From positions 1 to 64,000 of the forward strand of contig JAIXKT010000021.1 of the NCBI GenBank assembly GCA_026932145.1: DNA of 64,000 nucleotides. The letters are read 5' to 3'. This document shows positions 9,710 through 17,706 of this stretch, one piece after another. The position numbers and the translations under genes are program-made. The stretch is from Bacteroidia bacterium. GTDB taxonomy: Bacteria > Bacteroidota > Bacteroidia > J057 > JAIXKT01. The notes beneath the pieces are model-generated. The model made no database searches, was not told the DNA's origin, and saw only the letters and a program-made list of their open reading frames with translations. How positions within the stretch are numbered: the stretch's first letter is position 1; the number at the start of each line of letters is the position of its first letter.

Positions 9710-10936
9710 ATGCTTCAAGATTCATGGAAAAAGCTACTTGGCCAGTATGAGCGGGAAATATTATCACGCCCAATAGAAAATGACTACAATCCGGAAAAGC
9801 TATTTTTCCCACACGTAGTTTATGGCGGTGCTCATCGCTTTTCAGAAACTACGATAACCAAATTAGAGCGTATAGCAGTAACTATTTGGCAACAATATAG
9901 CCAAAATAATCCCGAATTTGCCCAAGAAATACTCCCCAAGGAAATCCTGCCCGCAAATAACTCAGCACTCGAAACTTGGTATCAAAGCGTTAGTAATCAA
10001 TTAACTCAAAAATCAATTTTCGATTATAGAATTGATTTTGAGGATGGTTTTGGCTATAAACCTAAAGATATTTATCTGGCAGAAGCAACCAGAATCGGTA
10101 AATTGTTGGCTGAAATGCCTGCTATACAAACTCGCCTGGGAATCAGAATATTGTCATTTCAGCCGGAACGAGTTGAGCTAAGTGTAGAAATCTTATCCAC
10201 TTTTTTAGAAACATTTTATCAATTTTCACAAGGTAAATTACTTCCTAAAAACTTTGTGATAACGCTTCCCAAGATTAAAGAATTAGCAGAAATTCAACTA
10301 CTAACAAACTTGCTGGATGAGGCTGAAGAAACCTACAATCAGAGATTTGAGGTAGAACTGATGCTGGAAACGCCGGAGGTTTTGTCGGCAGAACTCAATA
10401 CTTGGTTGCGTACAACGGATAGTCGCTGTTCTGCGTTACACTTAGGTGTCTATGATTTACTGTCGGCATTAGGGATTCCATCTGATTATCAAGCAACTAA
10501 CCATGAAATTTGTCATCAAGTTTTGCTAAAAGCCTTGTCAGTAAGTAGCGGCAAGAATGTTCGTGTATCTACCGGTGCAGCACTTCAATTAGCTATTCCC
10601 CCACATTCAGATCCACAAAATGATATTCAACAGCATGAAAATAAGCAGTTTATCACTAATTCTTGGCGGAAATTGGCTGATTATCATTTGGATTCCTTAC
10701 GGATGGGGGTTTTTCAAGGATGGGATTTGCATCCCAATCAAATTCCGATACGGATTGCTGTATATCACGCATTTTTCCAAAAACATTTTTCTGGCATGAT
10801 GTTGCGCCTGCAAAACTTTGAGCTGCAAGGAAAAGAAGCTACCCGTAATGGCCAGCAATTTGATGATCAGGCAAGCGTTCAGGGATTATTAAACACCTTA
10901 GAAATAGGACGGTTATGTGGGGCAATTAAAAATTAA
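9710..10936 (+). CDS. DUF6986 family aldolase/lyase-like protein
   Basis: Protein of 408 aa resembling the DUF6986 group, TIM-barrel proteins related to HpcH/HpaI aldolases and citrate lyase beta subunits. Visible motifs: RIDFEDGFGYK (acidic metal-binding segment), ELMLETPEVL, and LHLGVYDLLSALGI followed by NVRVSTGAAL. Relatives are sometimes labelled phosphoenolpyruvate kinase, but I know of no solid biochemical proof. No signal peptide, so probably cytoplasmic. It begins 23 nt after the ceramidase-like gene. Its last three codons and stop lie inside a 7-bp tandem repeat array, so the exact C-terminus may vary between strains. Function unknown. Confidence 0.7.
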   Translation: MLQDSWKKLLGQYEREILSRPIENDYNPEKLFFPHVVYGGAHRFSETTITKLERIAVTIWQQYSQNNPEFAQEILPKEILPANNSALETWYQSVSNQLTQKSIFDYRIDFEDGFGYKPKDIYLAEATRIGKLLAEMPAIQTRLGIRILSFQPERVELSVEILSTFLETFYQFSQGKLLPKNFVITLPKIKELAEIQLLTNLLDEAEETYNQRFEVELMLETPEVLSAELNTWLRTTDSRCSALHLGVYDLLSALGIPSDYQATNHEICHQVLLKALSVSSGKNVRVSTGAALQLAIPPHSDPQNDIQQHENKQFITNSWRKLADYHLDSLRMGVFQGWDLHPNQIPIRIAVYHAFFQKHFSGMMLRLQNFELQGKEATRNGQQFDDQASVQGLLNTLEIGRLCGAIKN

Positions 10937-10956
10937 AAATTAAAAATTAAAAATTA
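10924..10956 (+). repeat. 7-bp tandem repeat (AATTAAA, 4.7 copies) across a stop codon
   Basis: Four full AATTAAA units and a partial fifth. The array contains the stop codon of the upstream gene (at 10936) and ends 11 nt before the next ATG. Every reading frame through the array soon meets TAA, so copy-number changes would alter only the last residues and the spacing. Confidence 0.9.
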
Positions 10957-10967
10957 GTTAGAGATTT

Positions 10968-12890
10968 ATGATTGTTGTTTTGGGATTATTGTTGGGAATA
11001 CTGCTTGCTTATTTGAGTTTGGCAGTTCAGAATACTTATCTTGCTTGGTATATCCGCCGGCAAATCTTGAAAAATCCTGAAAATACAGCTCGCTATCTGG
11101 AAAATTATTATAAAGATTGGGGAAAAAAAACAGTTTTTTGGGTGCTGATACCGCTATTTGTTATGATAGCTTTTGTCTTTATAACCAGATTTGGACTTGG
11201 AAGAATACTGATACCCGGAATATTATCCTGTGTGGTTGTTTTGGCCTTAATTATATACAATAAAAGTTTTAGAGATAAATCAAGGATAAAAACCTTTAGT
11301 TTTCTCCCCAAGTTATTTAAAAAAGTAGGTATTCCACTTGAGATAGTGCCGTTTTTTAAGAAGTTTTATATAGAAGCAAAACCTTTGAGGGGGATGTTGG
11401 TTCCATCTATGATGCTGCTACCTGAGAGTGAATTTTATGATTTGCTAAAACAAGGGGTACGTGATATTGACCCTAACACTCGGTTAGTTTCTTTAGATAT
11501 TCTTGTAAAACATTTTCCGAATAAAGCCGCTACTTTTTTACCTGATTTTTTGCGTGATACAAATCCTATTGTGAAATCAGAAGCATTGCAGCATATTTTA
11601 TTGTTAAAAGACAAACAACTAAGTAGCCGCTTAGTTAAAGAAACACAAGAAGATTCTAATCCGATGCTAAAAACTGCAGCACAGCAAGCTGAGGATAAAC
11701 TTTCGGGTTCAGAAGCCTTTAATGTGCTGAAAAACAAAATATTACAGGAAAATGTAGATATACAGAGCTGGCAAGAAATCGAAAAACTCTTTTTGTCAAA
11801 CGATTGGGAAACACTCCAGTTATTTTCACTTCTTTTTTCAGAAAAAAACAAGCCACTCATTAAGATATATTTTGTCTCTGCCTTGAAAAAACATTCACCG
11901 AAAGATGCTGCATTTGCGTTAGTGGATTTTGCTACGGAACTGAAAACACCCGAATCCGTAGAAAGTTTAATAGAATTTGCCAATACATCGCCAAAACTCT
12001 ATGAATATATCGTTCAGAAATTAGCCAAAATACCGTTTTCAACATACCAACCGCTACTTAATACCATATTGTTAGATAAAGAGGCCACTCATTTTTATCG
12101 AAAAACAACACTTTTGAACATAATCAGTCTCCATTATCCTTTAGAAACCAATGAAGATGTTAAATTATACATATCCAAAATGTTTTTGGCATATTTATCT
12201 GACTCTATTGAAGAGATTAAAAACATCACTTTCGCTTTTTTTAGAGATTGTGGAGATGAAACCCATGTTAACGCACTGCTATCGGTAATAAAAAAGACAA
12301 AAAACGATTCAGACTTAGATAGGTTGTTTAAGATTTTGGCGAAAAAAATGAAGATACATCAAACTGATGAAATGTTTTCAACCCTAAAAAAGAGAATTCA
12401 AGATTCAAGTGAAACGGAAAAAGACTTTAAACATCAAGTAATAGCTACTTTTATGGGGGTCAAAGACAATAATCCCGTTCAGCATAGTGAACCAAATGCG
12501 GTGTTTTGTACGCATTGCTTTACACGAGGCAAAAAAAAGAATGTATTTGAAAACAATTACTACATTGTTTGCAGAAAATGCAATCAATCCCAAAACTTAA
12601 TCTCTTATCCTAAGCCCATACTTGGCTTGATAAGCCAAGAAGGAAAAACAACTATTTCGGTAGAAAATATACAGATTCAACTTTGGGATAATCACAACAA
12701 AAAAGCCATTACAGCAGATATTGACGAAATAGAAATAGGATATTTTGAAAAAGATACTGACTTAGAATGGGCAGCTTCAGCCGTCATAACAGCAATTCAA
12801 AATGACGTTACTATACCCCAACAATTCAGCATCAAATGCCAACCCAATGTACAATTAACGGAAAATCTTAAACGAATGTTAGAAAAGTGA
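10968..12890 (+). CDS. Membrane-anchored HEAT-like repeat protein with C-terminal zinc ribbon
   Basis: Protein of 640 aa that I do not recognise as a named family. Seen: a hydrophobic N-terminal segment (1-22) and two more between about 55 and 100, then a basic stretch, then a long alpha-helical region (about 140-500) with HEAT-like units (for example LVSLDILVKHFPNKAATFLPDFLRD written here only as LVSLDILVK…FLPDFLRD). Near the C-terminus Cys514, Cys517, Cys535 and Cys538 form a CxxC…CxxC zinc ribbon, followed by a beta-rich tail of about 100 aa. This suggests an inner-membrane scaffold facing the cytoplasm. It follows the DUF6986 gene after a 7-bp repeat array and may share its transcript. 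Function unknown. Confidence 0.65.
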   Translation: MIVVLGLLLGILLAYLSLAVQNTYLAWYIRRQILKNPENTARYLENYYKDWGKKTVFWVLIPLFVMIAFVFITRFGLGRILIPGILSCVVVLALIIYNKSFRDKSRIKTFSFLPKLFKKVGIPLEIVPFFKKFYIEAKPLRGMLVPSMMLLPESEFYDLLKQGVRDIDPNTRLVSLDILVKHFPNKAATFLPDFLRDTNPIVKSEALQHILLLKDKQLSSRLVKETQEDSNPMLKTAAQQAEDKLSGSEAFNVLKNKILQENVDIQSWQEIEKLFLSNDWETLQLFSLLFSEKNKPLIKIYFVSALKKHSPKDAAFALVDFATELKTPESVESLIEFANTSPKLYEYIVQKLAKIPFSTYQPLLNTILLDKEATHFYRKTTLLNIISLHYPLETNEDVKLYISKMFLAYLSDSIEEIKNITFAFFRDCGDETHVNALLSVIKKTKNDSDLDRLFKILAKKMKIHQTDEMFSTLKKRIQDSSETEKDFKHQVIATFMGVKDNNPVQHSEPNAVFCTHCFTRGKKKNVFENNYYIVCRKCNQSQNLISYPKPILGLISQEGKTTISVENIQIQLWDNHNKKAITADIDEIEIGYFEKDTDLEWAASAVITAIQNDVTIPQQFSIKCQPNVQLTENLKRMLEK

Positions 12891-12998
12891 TTTCCGTATT
12901 GAAGGTATTTTGTAAATTTAAAATACTGAAAAACAGAAATATAGCTACTAAAAACTAAGAAGAACGACTAAAAATGAAAGTATATTTAGAAAAAACGA

Positions 12999-13006
12999 TA
13001 TATTTG
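12999..13006 (+). promoter_or_regulatory. -7 box of the lipoprotein gene
   Basis: TATATTTG, a full match to TAnnTTTG, lies 16 nt before the ATG at 13023. Confidence 0.55.
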
Positions 13007-13022
13007 CAAAAAAAAGTAGAAT

Positions 13023-13493
13023 ATGCGTGTTTTAAATTTCAAACTGCTCTATTTGCTAACTTTCGTGTTTGGTCTGGCAGCTTGCTCAGATGACGGTCAA
13101 AAACCATTGGTAACTCCCTCAAAAACAGACCTCTTATGTAATAAGAAATATCGTATTATATCTCTTACAATCAATCCTCCACTACAAATAACACCGGATT
13201 CTACGATTACCAGTCTATGGCAGAATTGTTGGGTAGATGACCGTATCGAATTTAAAGTAAATGGCAAAGTCGCTGTTGATGAAGGAACAAAATCATGCTC
13301 AAGTTCATTACCCGAAAAATACGAAGATAGCTGGGTATTCTCTGCTGATGAAAACTATTTGCTATACAAAGAGAAAAACAAAAAACGGGCTCAACTTAAA
13401 ATAGAAATCCTTGATGGACACATGCTTAAGGTTTCTAGTATAGATACCATAAATTCAAAACCATATAGATTTACCCAGACTTTGAGTAAGTAA
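13023..13493 (+). CDS. Small lipoprotein, lipocalin-like
   Basis: Protein of 156 aa with a lipoprotein signal: basic start MRVLNFK, a hydrophobic stretch, then GLAAC with the lipobox Cys near residue 21. The mature part is beta-rich, with a pattern (KYRIISLTINP at the start, IEFKVNG, WVFSADENYLLY, KVSSIDT) like the lipocalin-type domains common in Bacteroidota lipoproteins. No ligand can be inferred. It has its own -7 box and its own terminator, so it is probably a single-gene unit. Confidence 0.6.
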   Translation: MRVLNFKLLYLLTFVFGLAACSDDGQKPLVTPSKTDLLCNKKYRIISLTINPPLQITPDSTITSLWQNCWVDDRIEFKVNGKVAVDEGTKSCSSSLPEKYEDSWVFSADENYLLYKEKNKKRAQLKIEILDGHMLKVSSIDTINSKPYRFTQTLSK

Positions 13494-13512
13494 TTTCCAG
13501 AGAAATTATCAT

Positions 13513-13544
13513 AAGCCGCCTATTTTAGAGGTGGCTTTTTTTTT
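13513..13544 (+). terminator. Rho-independent terminator after the lipoprotein
   Basis: Stem AAGCCGCCT / AGGTGGCTT (one G-U pair) followed by a run of T, about 20 nt after the stop codon. Confidence 0.8.
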
Positions 13545-13573
13545 GAAGTTATGTTTGCTAAACACTAAAGATA

Positions 13574-14701
13574 ATGATTATCATAGAGATAATTCTGATT
13601 ATTAGTTTGGTGGTTTATACAACTTGGCTTTGGAAAAATTGGCTAATCCTAAAACATTCGTTACTTCAAATCCAGCCAGCCGAAGACAACAGTTTCCAGC
13701 CATCAATATCAGTCATTATACCGGCAAGGAACGAGGCAGTTTCAATTACAAAGTGTTTACAAAGTATTTTAAATCAGGATTATAGTAATTATGAGATTAT
13801 TGTAGTAGATGACCATTCTACAGATGCCACCCGCCAAATAGCTCAAGAAATTGCGTTTTGCAGTAAACACGTTTCTTTTCGGGTACTTTCGCTTTCAGAA
13901 GCAGAAATAGGGAAGAAAAAAGCATTACAAGCTGGAATCCAAGCAGCTCAGGGAGAATGGATTGTAACAACAGATGCCGATTGCTGGCATCAACCTGAGT
14001 GGTTATCCACATTAACCTTGTATATGCAGCCAAACGTAGCGGTAGTAGCAGGTCCGGTTCGGATTGAAGCGGGGAAGCATTTTTTTGAGCAGGCCCAAGC
14101 CTTAGAATCAGCCGCTTTAGTAGCCTTAGGCGGCACCTTGATTGAAAACCAAACTCCCATTTTTGCCAACGGAGCTAATTTCGCATTTAAAAAAACTGTA
14201 TTTCAGCAAGTTGATGGATATTCCGGCATAGACCAAATTGCCTCCGGCGATGACGAGCTTTTACTGCACCGGTTTCATAAAGCCGGCTTCCCAATCCGCT
14301 TTTGCTGGAATTCACAGGCAGCCGTAAGCACTTTACCCGAAAAAAGTATATCCCAATGGTGGCAACAGCGCAGACGTTGGGTATCCAAAAGCTTTTATTA
14401 TCAGAGAGTTGATATTTCATTAGCTCAAATTACAGCTTGGATAACACACATAGGAATTCTGGGGTTTCTTTTTTACGGGATATTTTATCCTAAGATATTT
14501 CCATTTGTCTTTTTAGCATGGATAATTATATTAATCCCGGATTATCTGATAGTTCGCTTGGCAACGCAGTTTTTGAAAAATAGTAACTTACTAAGCGCTT
14601 GGTTACCAGCTAAATTAATCTATCTACTATATGTTTCTATAATTGGAATTTGGGGAAATTTAGGCAAAAAATACCACTGGAAAGATAGATTAGTAAAGTA
14701 A
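13574..14701 (+). CDS. Family 2 glycosyltransferase, membrane-bound
   Basis: Protein of 375 aa with a GT-A fold of GT2 type. One N-terminal membrane segment (about 2-20) precedes the catalytic domain: ISVIIPARNEA (nucleotide-sugar binding start), VVDDHSTDAT, TTDADC (DxD-like metal motif), GDDEL (acceptor-side acidic motif) and QWWQQRRRW (Q/RxxRW-type motif of processive or lipid-linked enzymes). Two to three membrane helices follow at about 285-365. It most likely transfers sugar to a lipid or envelope glycan on the cytoplasmic face. Donor and acceptor cannot be read from the sequence. It lies upstream of nuoJ with a 155-bp gap, so no functional link is implied. Confidence 0.8.
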   Translation: MIIIEIILIISLVVYTTWLWKNWLILKHSLLQIQPAEDNSFQPSISVIIPARNEAVSITKCLQSILNQDYSNYEIIVVDDHSTDATRQIAQEIAFCSKHVSFRVLSLSEAEIGKKKALQAGIQAAQGEWIVTTDADCWHQPEWLSTLTLYMQPNVAVVAGPVRIEAGKHFFEQAQALESAALVALGGTLIENQTPIFANGANFAFKKTVFQQVDGYSGIDQIASGDDELLLHRFHKAGFPIRFCWNSQAAVSTLPEKSISQWWQQRRRWVSKSFYYQRVDISLAQITAWITHIGILGFLFYGIFYPKIFPFVFLAWIIILIPDYLIVRLATQFLKNSNLLSAWLPAKLIYLLYVSIIGIWGNLGKKYHWKDRLVK

Positions 14702-14856
14702 TTATTTTAAAAACAAAATAGTTAGTTTTTATTCTATAATACTGATAACCAGGATATAAAATAAAAGTTAAGGTAGAAATTATTGAATACTATTATTGAA
14801 GCAGTTGGAAGTTTCAGATTAAAGTTAGAATTTAGCGGCTCGTATTGACGGGAATT

Positions 14857-15351
14857 ATGGAAGTTCTCTTTTGGGTGTTATCATTATTTGGTTTAGCTGG
14901 TGGATTTGGCTTAATATTAAGCCGAAATCCTATGTATAGTGTACTTTTCTTAGTGCTGAATATGTTTTGCATAGCAGGGTTATATCTGCTACTTGAAGCT
15001 GAATTTTTAGCAATTATTCAGTTGATAGTTTATGCCGGAGCTATTATGGTACTATTTTTATTTGTGGTGATGTTATTAAACTTAGGCAAAGAAGACCCTA
15101 CGGAATCTAAATTTGACATTACTAAGGGGTTAGCATTTATTTTAGGGATAGCTTTTTTAGGTGAAATGCTCTATATTCTTACCGGTGTCAGTAAAAGTAT
15201 AAAGACAGACATTACTCCGTTTGAGTTTGGAAAGGTAGAATTGATTGGAAGATCATTGATGAGCAGCTATTTATTTCCCTTTGAGATGATTTCCGTTATT
15301 TTATTAGCGGCTCTTATGGGAGCTATTGTGATTGCTCGTAAACATAATTAA
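14857..15351 (+). CDS. nuoJ: NADH-quinone oxidoreductase subunit J
   Basis: Membrane subunit of respiratory complex I in the proton-translocating arm. 164 aa from the ATG at 14857; an in-frame TTG 12 nt upstream is less likely. Five hydrophobic helices are visible, with the family features [17 protein letters not shown] and [22 protein letters not shown] shortened here to [12 protein letters not shown]. It begins a nuoJ-nuoK-nuoL run on one strand with gaps of 4 and 23 nt, so the three are almost surely co-transcribed. No other complex I genes are near. Confidence 0.92.
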   Translation: MEVLFWVLSLFGLAGGFGLILSRNPMYSVLFLVLNMFCIAGLYLLLEAEFLAIIQLIVYAGAIMVLFLFVVMLLNLGKEDPTESKFDITKGLAFILGIAFLGEMLYILTGVSKSIKTDITPFEFGKVELIGRSLMSSYLFPFEMISVILLAALMGAIVIARKHN

Positions 15352-15355
15352 CAAC

Positions 15356-15667
15356 ATGGATTTAGCGACTTATTCGTATTATTTTTTAGCTGTTAGCGCA
15401 GCTATGTTCTGCATTGGAGTAGTGGGGGTGCTCACTAAACGAAATGCGATTATCGTGTTTATGTGTGTAGAGTTAATGCTCAATGCCGTAAATTTATCTA
15501 TGGTTACGTTTTCTCGAATACATAATAATGCAGCCGGAACAATGTTCGTCTTCTTTGTGATGTGTGTTGCAGCCGCTGAAGCAGTTGTGGGGCTTGCCAT
15601 CATTATTGCATTATTTCGGAATAAGCAGGATATAGACATTAACAACGTAAATTTATTTAAGTGGTAA
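15356..15667 (+). CDS. nuoK: NADH-quinone oxidoreductase subunit K
   Basis: Small three-helix antiporter-like subunit of complex I, 103 aa, the normal size. The ATG at 15356 is chosen because it lies 4 nt after the nuoJ stop and gives a standard N-terminus; an in-frame start at 15332 would overlap nuoJ. The conserved membrane glutamates are present in [14 protein letters not shown] and in [11 protein letters not shown]. It sits between nuoJ and nuoL. Confidence 0.93.
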   Translation: MDLATYSYYFLAVSAAMFCIGVVGVLTKRNAIIVFMCVELMLNAVNLSMVTFSRIHNNAAGTMFVFFVMCVAAAEAVVGLAIIIALFRNKQDIDINNVNLFKW

Positions 15668-15690
15668 TTATTTTTTAAGCAGTAAATTCA

Positions 15691-17628
15691 ATGGAAGCAC
15701 TTTTGCCACTCATCATATTATTGCCGTTTTTAGGCGCATCTGTAATAGGAATACTCGGTTTTATTTCTCCTAATTTTCGGAAACAAGAAAAATTAATTGG
15801 CGGCATAGCTACAGCTATGGTTGCGATACCCTTTTTGATTCTGGTCAGCACATTTTTGGGCTTTACGGGAGAGCCAATCAACTTCTCCCTCTTTTCTTGG
15901 ATGAAAACCAAGAATTTAGATATTTCCTTTTCATACAATTTAGACCAATTATCATTATTGATGGGCATGATTGTAACTGGAGTTGGTTCGTTAATTCATT
16001 TATATTCAATTGGTTATATGCATCACGATAGAGGATTTTACAAGTTTTTCTTGTATTTGAATCTATTCATCTTTGCTATGTTAAACTTAGTGCTTGGGGA
16101 TAATTTTGTAGTGCTATTTTTAGGTTGGGAAGGCGTTGGGGCGTGTTCTTATTTTCTAATTGGTTTTTGGTATGAAGATATGAATAAAGCTGCTGCTGCG
16201 CAGAAAGCCTTTGTAGCCAATAGGATAGGGGACTTTGCGCTTTTAGTTGCGATGTTTATCACCTTTCAAGTAGCCGGTTCTTTAAACTTTACCGCTTTAA
16301 ATACAGCTACGTTGAGCCATGATGTTGCGTTTTGGATTGCGTTATGTACCTTTATTGCCGCAACGGGCAAGTCAGCGCAGATTCCGTTATATGTTTGGCT
16401 TCCGGATGCGATGGCCGGCCCAACACCCGTTTCTGCCTTAATCCACGCCGCAACAATGGTTACCTCCGGAATCTACTTGATAGCCCGAATATCACCAGTA
16501 TTCCTGCAAGCACCGGAAGTAATGGTCTTAGTTGCCGTAGTAGGCGGCCTAACAGCTATATTAGCTGCCATGATTGCTATCGCCCAAAATGACATCAAGA
16601 AAGTATTGGCCTATTCTACGGTATCGCAACTTGGGTTTATGTTTATGGCCTTAGGAGCTGGAGCTTTTACCACAGCTATTTTCCACGTGATGACACACGC
16701 CTTCTTTAAAGCCTGTTTATTCTTAGGCTCAGGATCCGTTATCCATGCTATGGAACACGCCCACGCTGCAAAAGACCCACAAGATATACGAACCATGGGA
16801 CACCTTGGGCACTATATGCCAAGCACCTCAAAGACATTCTGGATTTCAACAATAGCTATTGCCGGAATACCCGGACTATCCGGCTTCTTCTCCAAAGATG
16901 AAATACTTGGAAAAGTCTTTGCCGCAGGGCACGAATCTACAATGTACTATTTCGTGTGGCTGATAGGAGCATTAACGGCCTTATTAACAGCATTTTACAT
17001 GACCAGAGTAACTTACCTAACCTTTAATGGAAAGGCTCGTTACGAGCAAAAAGATGCCCACCCACACGAATCTTCTCCGTTAATGACCATTCCATTATGG
17101 ATATTAGCAGGCTTAGCAATCGTAGGCGGGTATCTTGGCTTACCCGAAATTATTGGACACGGACACTATAACTGGATAACCCACCATTGGCTCTCCGGCG
17201 AAGAAGCAAAACTCATCATTAACAGAACCTTACACGCATCCCTTGGTGTAGAAATCTTCCTCATTACGGCATCAATCCTAATTGCGTTTTTTGGAATGTT
17301 TTTAGCCTACCGCCTATATAGTAAATACGATATATCCGGAGAAGAAAAAGTTAAATCCTTTTTTGGAAAGCTATATAAAGTCATGGAAAATAAATTTTAT
17401 GTAGATGAAATTTACAACTATTTAATAATACGCCCATTTGTTTATATTTCTGATAAAGGAGCATTCGCCTTTGACCAAAAAGTAGTGGATGGCTTAGTAA
17501 ATGGAACCGCATTTGTTACAACTATTGCAGGGAATATTTTCAGACGACTACAAACAGGTATAGTACAAAATTATGCCTTGATGATGTTTATCGGCCTGTT
17601 GCTAATGTTGGTATTTTTGATGACATAA
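15691..17628 (+). CDS. nuoL: NADH-quinone oxidoreductase subunit L
   Basis: Largest proton-pumping antiporter-like subunit of complex I, 645 aa, full length. Visible: FLGWEGVGACSYFLIGFW (conserved Glu in the pumping helix), GKSAQIPLYVWLPDAMAGPTP shortened as KSAQIPLYVWLPDAM, the key ALIHAATMV histidine motif, and a C-terminal tail long enough for the lateral helix. It is third in the nuoJKL run; nuoM and nuoN, which usually follow, are missing here, and the next gene is an unrelated T9SS protein. Compare dabB at 55159, a NuoL-like paralogue with a different job. Confidence 0.95.
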   Translation: MEALLPLIILLPFLGASVIGILGFISPNFRKQEKLIGGIATAMVAIPFLILVSTFLGFTGEPINFSLFSWMKTKNLDISFSYNLDQLSLLMGMIVTGVGSLIHLYSIGYMHHDRGFYKFFLYLNLFIFAMLNLVLGDNFVVLFLGWEGVGACSYFLIGFWYEDMNKAAAAQKAFVANRIGDFALLVAMFITFQVAGSLNFTALNTATLSHDVAFWIALCTFIAATGKSAQIPLYVWLPDAMAGPTPVSALIHAATMVTSGIYLIARISPVFLQAPEVMVLVAVVGGLTAILAAMIAIAQNDIKKVLAYSTVSQLGFMFMALGAGAFTTAIFHVMTHAFFKACLFLGSGSVIHAMEHAHAAKDPQDIRTMGHLGHYMPSTSKTFWISTIAIAGIPGLSGFFSKDEILGKVFAAGHESTMYYFVWLIGALTALLTAFYMTRVTYLTFNGKARYEQKDAHPHESSPLMTIPLWILAGLAIVGGYLGLPEIIGHGHYNWITHHWLSGEEAKLIINRTLHASLGVEIFLITASILIAFFGMFLAYRLYSKYDISGEEKVKSFFGKLYKVMENKFYVDEIYNYLIIRPFVYISDKGAFAFDQKVVDGLVNGTAFVTTIAGNIFRRLQTGIVQNYALMMFIGLLLMLVFLMT

Positions 17629-17694
17629 TATTTGTAACAAAATACTATTCAAGCAATTTAATCACTTTTAAATAGCTGAATTTAAGTATTTGAT

Positions 17695-17702
17695 TAAATT
17701 TG
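17695..17702 (+). promoter_or_regulatory. -7 box; predicted leaderless start
   Basis: TAAATTTG ends 4 nt before the ATG at 17707, so the transcript of the PKD-domain T9SS gene should begin at or next to its start codon. Confidence 0.55.
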
Positions 17703-17706
17703 CTGC

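Noticed and set aside
16332-16592. 86-aa open frame within nuoL
   Set aside because: It is a shifted-frame shadow of a well-conserved gene.
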